Source: Halocafeteria seosinensis
Lineage: Eukaryota; Sar; Bigyra; Bicosoecida
Direction of reading: 5' to 3'
Assembly (NCBI GenBank): GCA_001687465.1
Contig: LVLI01000295.1
Span: 62,001 to 126,000 of the forward strand
DNA length: 64,000 nt
Positions 1 to 9,889 of this stretch are shown piece by piece (position 1 is the first letter of the stretch; every line of letters starts with the position of its first letter). Both the position numbers and the translations under genes were made by a program. The notes under the pieces are model-generated. The model made no database searches, was not told the DNA's origin, and saw nothing but the letters and a program-made list of their open reading frames with translations.

Positions 1-968
1 GCAACCCTCCCAGTTAGGGGAACAGGAGACCCTACTTGTTCGCTTTGTTTTAGAGGCTTCCCCGTGCGGAGATTTGTATCACTTTCCCTTCTTATTTCCT
101 TCTGTGTATCTGTATAAGGAAGGGCTTCCAGGTCAAGTCGTTGTCCTGTTACATACGCTGATGATGGACCAAGGAGATAACATAGAGGTCCAATACAATT
201 CGAGGGACGTTGCAAGGACCCTAAAGTATTCGAACTGTCGTTGATCATGCTGAGGTCACCATGCATAAGCGAGAGTCGGCTAAGACTAATCATGTTGGCG
301 GTGACACCTTTCTTTCCAATCTCCTTAGCTTGACTACGTACGATGCCTTCGAGTGCAGCGTTCCCGATTCTGTTATCGGAATTTTCGGGGGATATGGTGG
401 AATCATTCCTTCCGTACCCTATCCACAGGATTCTGCCATTGTTTTTAATTAGGGACACCGACTGTTTGGCGCCGCTGAATAGCACCCACTGGGTATATCT
501 ATCCGTAGGATCGACTCTCGCATCAGGTCGTTGGGGATAGCAAACATCTACCAAGATACTGTCGTACATGGATGACCTGGAGTTCTCTTCCTTACTTTCT
601 ATTCTGGCGTCTGTAAAGTCATCAATAAGGATAGGGGTTACATCGGCGCCTAGTGCCTTCAAAAAGTCAGTGAAACTGGGCGATGCTGATGTAGCCTTGG
701 AGTGCAGGACAGCAATTCGACGGCCATGCAGCGGCCCCTTTTGTGTCGTGTGCAGTGCAGTCACTTGCCGAGACCGATGACCATCTGTGTCTGCCACATC
801 TTTGGAAGTGGTTTGCGCAGCAGCTGTTTCCTTAGTGGGAGCATACATAACGTTGGACAAATAACTGTTTGTGGCTCGGGCAAAACTCTCTCGCTCCAGA
901 ACTGGAGGTGGAGCAAGTCCGACGAGTCGAAATAGTCGAGCCCGAATTCCATGGCGAATCGCTTTCAT
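1..968 (-). CDS. FabG4-like 3-oxoacyl reductase (SDR), N-terminal half, cut by window edge
   Basis: The minus-strand frame is open from ATG at 968 to base 1 with no stop and no intron (322 codons). Residues 1-40 are basic and amphipathic (begins MKAIRHGIRARLFRLVG), as in a mitochondrial transit peptide. Next comes a Rossmann-like half with GRRIAVLHSK, LKALGADVTPI and YDSILVDVCYP, then an SDR helix LEGIVRSQAKEIGKKG and CYLLGPSSAYVTGQ. The last residues, PLTGRV, match the point where a second SDR domain normally starts (LxGKVALVTG). This two-domain plan, with a degenerate first nucleotide-binding half, is that of high-molecular-weight FabG (FabG4), an NAD(P)H-dependent 3-oxoacyl-ACP/CoA reductase. 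The catalytic second half lies outside the window, so activity cannot be judged. Family call is firm; substrate is not. Confidence 0.75.
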   Translation of the reverse strand, partial: MKAIRHGIRARLFRLVGLAPPPVLERESFARATNSYLSNVMYAPTKETAAAQTTSKDVADTDGHRSRQVTALHTTQKGPLHGRRIAVLHSKATSASPSFTDFLKALGADVTPILIDDFTDARIESKEENSRSSMYDSILVDVCYPQRPDARVDPTDRYTQWVLFSGAKQSVSLIKNNGRILWIGYGRNDSTISPENSDNRIGNAALEGIVRSQAKEIGKKGVTANMISLSRLSLMHGDLSMINDSSNTLGSLQRPSNCIGPLCYLLGPSSAYVTGQRLDLEALPYTDTQKEIRRESDTNLRTGKPLKQSEQVGSPVPLTGRV

Positions 969-1320
969 TGTGTCTTATCATTTAGCTTCCACAACTCTGC
1001 TCTTGGTACCCATTCCTATCAATATTGCTTACTCTCTCAATACCACGAACCCAACTTCTGAGTGAGTCCAACACTGTCAAGCTGCTCGAGCATGCCGCAA
1101 CTTCAACGACATAACGTCGATGTCTGATCATAAACGCACACAATACATACACACTGAGACAATCGACGATCCCTCAAAAGTTGTTGTGTCCATTGTATAT
1201 CTCTACTTTATGTCCATATAAACTAGTTGTCTGTTCTGGAAGAAAGCAAAGAGAATTGTATTTGTACCACTTCCCTGCGACGTACACTAATACATCCCTC
1301 GCGAGCATGTGCTTCTCGGC
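969..1320. other. Divergent intergenic region
   Basis: This stretch separates the ATG of the FabG4-like gene (minus strand) from the first MGN gene (plus strand), so it should hold both promoters. I see no coding frame and no clear core promoter motif in it. Confidence 0.5.
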
Positions 1321-2261
1321 ATGGGAAACAAACAGTCTGTTGTAGAGAAGGGAGGCGACGGTGGAGCAGCACAGGATGAGGAAACAACGCCAAAACATCC
1401 TATTTTCTTCGTAGCACCGGTGTGCGATTTGGACCATCTACGCGATAAGAACGCCGTCGTAGTCCTTCGGCTCGAACCTGAAGGTAAGCCTCGAACTAAA
1501 GAAACGAGAGGGCTACCCTTGCTGCGATAGTCTTTTTCACTCATCGTTTCTCTCTTTTCTGGTGCCATGTTGGGATACAGCTCTCGTGCTCTATTCTCCC
1601 GAAACAAAGGTATGTACCTGTTACCATCCAAGCGAACCTCGGCGCAAACCATGTGCAACCTTATAATGCAGGAGCGGTTGACCGCGTTTCCCTACCATAG
1701 AGTACTTTGCTGGGGACACAGCCAACATTCGTTCCAATTTCGATACTATACGAAGGATGATGAGTTACGACTTGCCAGTGTGGGCACTCAGGAAGGGAGC
1801 CAGATCGAAGCTGCTCTCATGGAAAGGGTGCAAGGACTCATGACGAAAATGGAGTCTGTAGGAATCACAGATGATGAATTTTCTGAAGTGAAATCTGTAA
1901 TCAGGGAAGATCCGGACGAAGCGTTACGGTCCATTAAACAAGTATCCTTGTCTCGGTTGTTTGACGCTAGGCAAGCAGTCGAGGTTGTCCGTCTCATGGG
2001 AGAAGTTTCACCTTTCGATAAAGTGCGTGTTTCTTCGCAAATCGACTTTCGTTCGCAGTTAAGCCAATGCTAATTTAAGTCCTGCGGAAATGCCGTTATG
2101 ATTTTTGGTTGATGCAGGTGGAAGCAGCTGTAGTCCTCGCAGATGCCCTTCTGAACTCAGAAAGTTTTACGCAAATCCTGGATGAGTTCGAAGTAAAGGA
2201 AGACCAAGAAAATGTCAAACATCGAGTAGAAGGGAATCACCGAAATTTGCAACGAAGGTAG
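1321..2261 (+). CDS. MGN-type putative myristoylated protein, copy A (DUF4476-like C-terminus)
   Basis: Four exons: 1321-1483, 1581-1609, 1672-2022, 2118-2261, giving 228 residues; all introns are GT-AG and phases agree. The start MGNKQSVV suits N-myristoylation. An N-terminal part reads VVLRLEPEALVLYSPETK then FPYHRVLCWG and FQFRYY, which looks like a PH/PTB-like strand pattern. The C-terminal half is helical (IREDPDEALRSIKQVSLSRL, then VEAAVVLADALL, FTQILDEF) and resembles DUF4476-type helical repeats. Function unknown. The 29-nt second exon and all splice phases are identical to the next gene downstream, so the two are tandem duplicates. A membrane-bound adaptor role is only a guess from the myristoylation signal and PH-like pattern. 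Confidence 0.75.
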
Positions 2262-2301
2262 CCTGCTTTACTGTCGTGGAGAATTGGCTTGCATCATACT
2301 A

Positions 2302-2518
2302 TCATATGATATGAAATTGTTGACACACGGCAAATTCACTTGACGCAACGATAGCGGTGGAGGCAGCGATGTTGAGTAATTCCAGGGAAACAGTGGCAAT
2401 CGCTTCAATCACATGTTTTGTATGCATTAATGGGTCAAAGGTTTCCGTAATCGGCTTGGGCTTGCTATGCATATCCTGTAGCAGAGCCTCTGCTTCAAAT
2501 CTGTCCACGTTTGAATAT
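2302..2518 (-). CDS. Possible exon of an unresolved minus-strand gene
   Basis: A minus-strand frame here is open and protein-like (VDRFEAEALLQDM, HVIEAIATVSLELLNI). It is preceded by a good splice acceptor at 2519-2520, and a strong GTAAGT donor at 2579 would give a typical 61-nt intron. However, the sequence upstream of that donor has a stop in the required frame, so no full gene can be built. It may be a terminal exon with a non-coding first exon, a relic, or chance. Confidence 0.25.
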
Positions 2519-2629
2519 CTGCATGCGTATCGAGCAGTAGTACAGTGAATCACGATAAAGACAAAATGAACACACTTACAGAGGTGTTTATTACGAGGTA
2601 TTCACGAGTCCGGTGGCGTAGTCTCACTG

Positions 2630-2917
2630 TTATGTCTGTGCAACGGGGCCCTTAGGGATTTCTAACTTATCCGGCTCGATGCTACTACCATTGACGCCTG
2701 CGCTGGAGGGTAATTTTATATCACGAATCAAACCTGGGATTAGTCGATGAGCTCCACAGACTGTGGCACTGCGGTATTCAGAGTGGCCCAGTGAGCCCCC
2801 GTCATTACTTTGAAGTGTAGTTCGTCATCCGCAACAGGATTGTCCCTTGCAATATGTTTCCCAAGAAATGTTCTTAAGTTGATCAGGATTCATAGCTGAT
2901 GACCTAGCATTCTTCAT
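2630..2917 (-). other. ORF interrupted by one in-frame TGA
   Basis: From ATG at 2917 to TAA at 2630 there are 96 codons broken only by a TGA at 2825-2827, which follows the residues SCCG. The downstream part is protein-like (RLIPGLIRDIKLPSS, EPDKLEIPKGP). A CxxU-type selenocysteine, a decayed small gene, or chance are all possible. It sits 40 bases upstream of the copy B start on the other strand. Confidence 0.2.
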
Positions 2918-2957
2918 GAAGGGCGTCGGAGCCTGTGTAGCCAGGCTATAGCGAGAC

Positions 2958-3861
2958 ATGGGAAACGCCAATACGACCGGAGCTCGGCCTGGAGGAACGT
3001 TAGAAAAGGAAAAAGATGGGGGCCAAAACACTTATCCGGAGTTCATCGTCACCCCGAGAGCTACTTTAGAAGATCTATATACAGAGGAGTCCAAAGGCGT
3101 AATCTTACGTCTAGAAGCTGAAGGTGAGCCTCCATGTGACGCTGGCTCCTCGTCACATCATTTGCTTTATTCCCTGTTCTATATGCAGCTCTCTCCATAT
3201 TCTCGAGGACTAGAGGGGTACGTCATCTACCGATATATGTTGCTGGACTGGCGTTTGACGTGCAAACTTGTATGTATCATGCAGGAACGCGTGATTTCGT
3301 TCCCGTACCACTCGATACTATGTTGGCGTGCCAGCCACATCAGGTTCTCCTGGAAGTATCATGATAAAGACTCGGCTCTTGTCGAAGCCACTGTTGCCAC
3401 AAAAGAGGGGCATAAGATTAGTCAGCAGCTCTTAGATATTGTACGGACATTAATGGATCGCTTGAAACTTAGCGGCATTGAAGATCAGGAATACGAGTCG
3501 CTTAAGGAACAAATACGCGAAGACCCGGAGAGTGCTCTTCAGTCTTTAAAACAAGTATCACTGACACGTCTCTTTAGCGTGAAACAGGCTTCAGTTATAC
3601 TAGATCTAATGGAAGAAGTGTCTGAGTTCGAGAAAGTACGTGCAGGCACAAACAAAAGCGGAGATGACTATGCATCACCTTCGCGCTGTTGTGCTTTTTC
3701 ACCAGGTTGATGCAGCCGTAATTCTATCGAACGCTCTAGTTGACTCGTCAAGTTTTACAGAACTTCTTGAGCGTTTTTACTATGAGGAAGACAAGGAGAA
3801 CGTCCGACATAGAGTCGAGGAAGAAAGACGTGAAGCCAAGAGGCGCAGTAAGCGCAAGTAG
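2958..3861 (+). CDS. MGN-type putative myristoylated protein, copy B
   Basis: Four exons: 2958-3123, 3189-3217, 3285-3635, 3706-3861, giving 233 residues. It is a diverged duplicate of the gene at 1321: the start MGNANTTG again suits N-myristoylation, exon 2 is again 29 nt, exon 3 again 351 nt, and phases match. Shared blocks include VILRLEAE, FPYHSILCW, IREDPESALQSLKQVSLTRL and VDAAVILSNALV. The C-terminus is longer and very basic (EEERREAKRRSKRK), unlike copy A, so the two may differ in location or partners. Function is unknown; the conserved helical half resembles DUF4476. Confidence 0.75.
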
Positions 3862-4366
3862 TCCTAGCTAGGCCACCCGCCGACTGGCTGTCTAAGGCAC
3901 ATATTATATTGTTTGTTAGAGACGTAGGTTACCATGCCTACGTAGCTTTGCCATTTCTTAATGTCGTTTTGATCTCTTGCTTGCAAGGATGTGTTTAGTT
4001 GCCCCTGGAAAGAGCCGCTTGTTTAGTATGACGCCTTCTGCCTGGCTGAAGAGAATTTTGGTACTTGTGTAGTCGACGATACACAAGAGCAGTTAATGTC
4101 GTTTATTTTTGGTTGCATATATAATCTAGAATATTTTCCCCGCATTTAACTCTTATTGTATGACACTTCTTGGCCGGCGGGGAGTCAGAGACGGTGTGGG
4201 CGCGGTCGAAATTCAAATTGCCTAAAAGAGTTTTGTGAAGTTGCAGCTTTCAAATGTACAATTTCGTCATTAGATGTTATTTTGATAGATTGTGAGTGCT
4301 TCTCGTCGAGGCATACACGCTGTATTTGCGTGGTAGCAAGTCGTGGTGGTACGTCGAGAAGTGGAA
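3862..4366. other. Intergenic region, nothing recognised
   Basis: Between the copy B stop and the first ATG of CDT2. It should carry the 3' end of copy B and the CDT2 promoter. No coding frame or structured element was convincing. Confidence 0.5.
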
Positions 4367-7300
4367 ATGGAGAAGATGATCAGAGGGGGCTATGGTACGT
4401 CGAGATTCAAACACATTTTTGCCACGGCAGCTCCATTAACCCAGATTATTGAACCATATACGTGTCGATTCACTGCAGACGGTCTCAGCCAAGATTGGAG
4501 GAATGCTGTCATCCGAAGCAAACTGCAGTCGTTAGTCATACATGAGCAGAATAGATTATTCAGCCAGCCCTCCCTGGCAGCATCAACCGCGGCTAGGACA
4601 GCGGAAACCCACCAAATAGGAAGTGATCACTCGATTGTTGGTTCTCAGGTCTCGGGCCACCAAGCGAGCCCGCAAAGAAATGCCGAAGTACCGGGGCAAC
4701 CACCCATGGAAACTGGGGAGGAAGATGAAAATGAATACTTGATTCCAGTCAGTGTGGCATTTTGTCCTGCTTCTAGCAAGAGCCATATTCTAGCCGCGGC
4801 TGGAGAAGCTGGTGTTATAGAATTCTATAATTCGTCCAACCCAAATGGTCTCCAGGAGTGCACTGAGGACCTCATTCACTGTCACCGGGATGCAATCTTC
4901 GCGTTGGAATGGACCAAGACAGGCAGATTTCTTGCGACCGCATCCGGTGATCACACCAGTTGTATTGTCGATGTTGCTGCAAAGAAACCGATGCAGTACC
5001 TAGAGGGTCATCGAGGAAGTGTGAAAGCACTAAAATGGTCTGATACACATCCGGGTAAGTATCCCATTAAGAAGTCCTCCTTAGATGAAGTACAGAACAT
5101 ATTGTCAATGCAGAGCAAATATTGGCAACGGGTGCACGAGATGGACACATTAATCTATATGATCTCCGTACGCCAAATAAGGCCAACAGGAGAAACCCTC
5201 AATGCTCTATTCCTGCTCATTGTGGAACTTCGAAGTGTTCGAGAGCTCCGTCTGGCGTAAGCAGTGTAGAAATGTTGCATTCCTGTAATTTGCTGATTTC
5301 TGGTGGAACCTCTACCGACGCTGTAAAATTATGGGATATGAGAATGATCCCAGTGGGATCTGTCTCACAAACGCAGTGCTATACGTCCCGCTGTAGCCCT
5401 GTTCAAACCCTTTACAGCTCTTCGTCCTGCATTCCCCAGCTATATCCACGAATTTGCAAAGCCAGCCAAAAGGATAGCAGGTACAAATCTGTACCAGAGG
5501 CAATGGAACGAGTACTCGGAAAATCAAGAACTCTGCGTTGCGGATACATTCCTCGGAATGGCAAGCACGTTTGTTCGCATCCTCCGTGTCTGAGCCCCTG
5601 CTACGATATGCTTACCCATGCTAATTTCTCGAGGCACATAGAGCACCACTATTCATTTGAGTACGACGAAGCCGCTGAACTGGATATCAACGACTTATTG
5701 CAGCGATATAGCGGCCACATATCGGTATTGCCTGAAGAGGGGACGGAATCCTTGTCTCCCATGGAGTTCGTAGAAAGTACCGCAAAGTCGGTACTTGAAT
5801 GTTTCGATGAAGACTATGACTTCATTCGTTCATGGAGTCAAGCCTTCGGCACTCAATCCTCCGTCGAACAAGTTCTTCAGCAATTGCATACAGACGTTGA
5901 GAAGCGTGAAATCAACCCCGCTCCCCAGTCTCATGTTTCGGTGCTAAACCTCCAGGTTTCACCCAACCAGCAAGACTTACTGGTAAACTATTCTAATAAC
6001 AGGTACGTGATCGTGATCTGATCCAACCGCCAGAAGGTATTGTGTAAGGTACGCTTTGATTGCACATTCCGCGCTTCGCAGTATCCGTGTATATAACTTG
6101 TCCCAACCAAGAGAATTGGAATACGACGAGTATATTTCTGATGACTTCCACACTTCTTTTAACAGAGCCTCTTGGGATCCCACAGGTAACTTTATTGCTG
6201 CCACTGCTGGAACCACTCTCCGATTCTGGCAACATAAATACTCAACTCTCCCTATTGCTTCGATGTATGTACCGGATAGTGGTACATCTACGAAGTTTCC
6301 CTGGATTACTGGGATGTCTTGGCGAAAAGATGGTGGTGCCATCGCACACTGCGGGGATGACCAGTATATAACCGTGGCACACCTCGCTACTTCATTGGCT
6401 CCTAGTATTTCTGCAAATGCATATCAGACTGGTGAGATCACAACCACACAGGAACTTCGGGGCTTTCACTGTCTTGAGCAAAGAATTCAGGAAAAATTGG
6501 ACGTACCTATCGAAACTGTGGCGCGTACTCCTGTCTCCGACAGACATCCAGTAGGAAACCATTTGAACAAGCAACTCTCCGAATTCTTACAGCAGTATCA
6601 ATTATTAGTCGGCAGTGTGACTAGCGGGTTATCGACGTCTCCAAAACATGATCAATCGGCTGTGCTGAATACCCTAGAAGAAGCGCTTGATCGTGTTCCG
6701 GCTTTCCAGAATGGACCCTTCTTTCGTACAACAGAGGTTCCCAGCAAGAAGCATGAACATTGTGTGGAAACAGAATGCCCTTTGCAGCTGAACATACCGA
6801 AACTGCGTTTTCTCGATGCCGTAAATGATGAGGCTCCCTCTCCAGCGCAGGCATTTTTATGGCTTGTAACATTCTGGTTCGCTGAAATCTCATCTAGCGA
6901 TGTTGGCGAAACGACCCTCGCTAAGTTGGTCTCCATTGTGAAACAGACAAGTCAACGGTTCACCAAGACGACATCCAGTAGTGACAAGAGTAACGATTGC
7001 GTCGAGTCGTATATTAACAAGTATACGAAGCATTTTTCGTCGACATTCCGACATCATACCAAGCGCAAAGTTGAGGTTCTTGGGAGATTGGGATGCAATA
7101 CGACCCGCATCTATTCGGTCGCGTATGATGGGCCCGTTTTTGCGCTAGTTCCGGTCACACATTATGACGTTATGCAAGGCTTATGCATCGAAAGCTACCG
7201 ATATCTTCGTAACCGCAAGAGACTGTGTGATTTTTTCAGCTTGGTTAAATCACGGATGGTAGCTTCCCCAACTCCAATTCCACTGCCATCGACGAACGAG

Positions 7301-7492
7301 AATTCTCCTCCGACTGACACCGTGATTTCAAAGAAACAAGATACACGAAAAGAGGGTAACTCTTCCAGCGACAAGGAATCGTTGAAAAGAACATATCGAG
7401 GTACTTTGTCGTCGATTTGGGGTGTTCCCTCTCCGGACAAGAGACAACGTAAGCGTAGTCGTTCTAAGGTTGTTTCGGGTAAACCTAGCTAG
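4367..7492 (+). CDS. CDT2: CDT2/DTL-like WD40 substrate receptor of CRL4 ubiquitin ligase
   Basis: Exons 4367-5054, 5114-6002 and 6049-7492 encode 1006 residues. The first ATG of the frame (4367) is used; the frame is open a little further up without ATG. WD40 blades begin near residue 115 (VSVAFCPASS, ILAAAGEAGVIEFYN, ALEWTKTGRFLATASGDHT). The splice joins HPEQILATGARDGHINLYDLR, and at about 303-306 comes LLISGG...VKLWDMR. These two successive DxR/WDxR ends are the DDB1-docking motifs of CRL4 receptors, and the blade sequence fits CDT2, which destroys Cdt1, Set8 and p21-type proteins on PCNA-loaded chromatin. More blades follow in exon 3 (IAATAGTTLRFW). The long C-terminal part is mostly disordered, and I see no clear PIP box. 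Residues encoded by about 5365-5590 are Cys/Ser-rich and fit the family poorly. Confidence 0.75.
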
Positions 7493-8493
7493 TGGCGAAG
7501 TAGAAACGTTGAAGTGGGGAGCTCAGGGAGATACCTTATAGCGGAAGGCGAGCCTGCTTGTCTTCAAGCATTTTGCAAGCTCAGGAGGGACTGACAAAAG
7601 CTTGCAGTGCTGGAAAAGGGTGCCATCAGTCCCGAGCGAGAGACACAGCCGTACCGAAACTCACGATGCGAAGATTCTTTGGCGATGGGTTATGGTGTTG
7701 TGCAAGAGTTTCGAAAGTGTGTTCGGTAGTTTGAACAACGGAGCGGAACTTGGAGCCGGAAGGGAGGTCCCATCATAGTGCAGGTTGCCTAATTAATTTG
7801 TTTGGCTTGCTGGTCCTCTAGCTATTGCCATGTATTGCACTTGGCAGTAGTGGTCAGTTTTGAGACACTTCTACTCCTGCAACCAGTATGACATCAATCC
7901 TCCATAATAACACTTTTTCTGATGGACTTGGACTTTTGACGTTGTAAGGCTTGTATGCGCTCGACGTCTCTAAAGTGCCTGCAGACGCTCAGACGCAGAG
8001 GTTGTCTATCAAGTAAATGAGTGGTATCGGTATACAGCTGGAGGATTGCTGAGATATTGAAAGAGAGCCAAACAATTAAATTACCGATAGCTTCCTTTGT
8101 TCAGTTGCATATGGGCCATTGGTATTGACGGTTCTTTCGGATAACTGTGCAAGTTGCCGACAGTACCAAAAATAAAGTGTAATGCACAGTATACACTCGG
8201 AAGTAATTTTTTGTGTCCTATATGTGGGTCACAAACACACACGCATTTGGATATCGGGTTGTAGGCTACAACTTTTTGCCCTTATGGTACAAATACAATA
8301 CAACGGCTCTCTCAACGTTAAGTTCTCCGTGTGAAGTCCAATCCGAAAGTTGTAGAATAAGAAGTTTGTTCGAACTTCCAAGGTTGGTTGAAAGTTCAAC
8401 TTGGAGTCTTATCGTTGTTATACTGTGTGTACGAAAAAGGAGAACAAAGGATTTGAGTGGTTTTACTATTTGCCGTCACGAAAACAAGTTAAA
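7493..8493. other. 1-kb intergenic region, nothing recognised
   Basis: Separates CDT2 from the GHITM-like gene, both on the plus strand. Open frames here lack ATG starts or look random. It probably holds the CDT2 3' UTR and the next promoter. No tRNA, repeat array or hairpin was convincing. Confidence 0.45.
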
Positions 8494-9459
8494 ATGCTGG
8501 CGTCGCGTGTTGTATCAAGTGCTCCGGCGCTGTGGAAGCGCTGCCCGTCAACCTTCAACACCGTCAAGCCCTTGTTTCAGGGGTCCTCTTTCCCAGCCGC
8601 TAGACGATATGTTTCAAGCCACACCGGTACTACTTCTTCCGGGGAAACCACTACTCTTACGCCCCGTCGTATCGCGCTAGGAGTAGGAGCTGCAGCAGGA
8701 GTTGTGGGCTTGGGAATGCTGGGGTCCATGTCAGCGCAAAGCCCGGACTACGCCAAGTCCACAGGAATTGCGTCAAGTCAGTTGTGGCCCGCTTATGTTC
8801 GGGAACGCATGAAGCAAACTTTTACGGCTTTTGGTGGAGGATTAGGAATTACTGCCGGAACAGCCGCGGCGGTTTACAGGTCCGGAATCATGGAGGGACT
8901 TCTTCTGCGGCATCCAACTGGTGCTACGATCGCTTTTGGCGTGGGAAGCATTGGAGCGCTGCTATCCACTTTAATGACTACCAAGAATTCCCCAGCAAAG
9001 TACGGAAGCTACCTTGCTTTCACGGGCTTAACTGGCCTCAGTCTGGTACCTTTGTGCTATTTGGGAGGTCCAATCATACTGCAAGCTGCGGGGTACACTG
9101 CTGGTATAGTCGGTTCACTATCATTCGTGGCTGCCAATTCCCCTTCTGATAAATTTTTATGGATGGCTGGTCCCCTTTCTATTGGACTTGGTGGACTATT
9201 AGTGGCCAACTTGGGATCACTCCTCTTTCCTGCAGCCAGAATGGCACCAATGCTCCAGAATATCAGCCTGTATGGGGGTCTTGGACTCTTTTCCTTGTTT
9301 GTGCTTTACGACACTTCCAAAGTGCTAACAAACGCTCAAAGCATGCCGGAGGAAGCCTTTGATCCAGTAAATGAATGTCTCGATATATACTTGGACACTA
9401 TCAACATATTCGTCAGGATGGCCATCATACTGGCAGACAACAAGAAAAAGAACAAGTAA
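8494..9459 (+). CDS. GHITM: GHITM/TMBIM5-like mitochondrial inner-membrane protein (Bax inhibitor-1 family)
   Basis: Single exon, 321 residues. I chose the ATG at 8494 because it gives a typical mitochondrial presequence (MLASRVVSSAPALWKR... with Arg pair before YVSS); the frame upstream has no ATG. After it come about seven hydrophobic segments: a glycine-rich one (IALGVGAAAGVVGLGMLG), then segments near LGITAGTAAAVY, ATIAFGVGSIGALL, LAFTGLTGLSLVPLCYLGG, AAGYTAGIVGSLSFVA, PLSIGLGGLLVANLG and YGGLGLFSLFVLYDTSKV. The last is the Bax-inhibitor-1 signature, followed by DPVNECLDIYLDTINIFVRM and a basic tail NKKKNK. GHITM/MICS1 proteins act in inner-membrane and cristae organisation and cation/proton exchange; that role is known for animal members and inferred here. 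It converges on the ectoine hydroxylase gene. Confidence 0.85.
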   Translation: MLASRVVSSAPALWKRCPSTFNTVKPLFQGSSFPAARRYVSSHTGTTSSGETTTLTPRRIALGVGAAAGVVGLGMLGSMSAQSPDYAKSTGIASSQLWPAYVRERMKQTFTAFGGGLGITAGTAAAVYRSGIMEGLLLRHPTGATIAFGVGSIGALLSTLMTTKNSPAKYGSYLAFTGLTGLSLVPLCYLGGPIILQAAGYTAGIVGSLSFVAANSPSDKFLWMAGPLSIGLGGLLVANLGSLLFPAARMAPMLQNISLYGGLGLFSLFVLYDTSKVLTNAQSMPEEAFDPVNECLDIYLDTINIFVRMAIILADNKKKNK

Positions 9460-9889
9460 CTGTTTACCGGTGCAGCAAGCATCGTGATGCATGCCTGTGA
9501 TTGGAACCGAGAAGGCTTGATTGCTCCATTTGCCTGTGATCTTTGCTCCAAGGTGCAAAGACCTCCCCTCGCTACCATAGGAAAGATGGTTGCTACATAA
9601 TGGGAACATCTCTGTTCCGCTCAGCCCAAGTCTATCATTTCTTCATCGTCAAAATGGCTTACCCGGTAGTTAAGAATTGCTCTTGTTCGTGTGTATCCAC
9701 CCATTCACGAAGTAAGGGAGATCCAAACATGGTTCGAAGAGAGTCCTGAAATATTGTACTTGTAAATTTGGCCAAACAATGGTGTACTATTTAAAATGAT
9801 ACCAATGGTCAAGCCAATTTTGCAACTTGGGGAGGGAAACCAAGTGGAAAGAACACAAAATACAGCACCCCATTAAATTATCGGACATA
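9460..9889. other. Convergent intergenic region
   Basis: The 430 bases between the stop of the GHITM-like gene (plus) and the stop of the ectoine hydroxylase gene (minus). It should contain both 3' UTRs. I see no gene in it. Confidence 0.5.

Noticed and set aside
4156-4452. 98-codon frame upstream of CDT2
   Set aside because: Cys/Ser-rich random-looking sequence overlapping the CDT2 start in another frame.
8213-8680. 155-codon plus-strand frame overlapping the GHITM-like start
   Set aside because: It overlaps the presequence and first TM of the GHITM-like gene in another frame and has no recognisable features.
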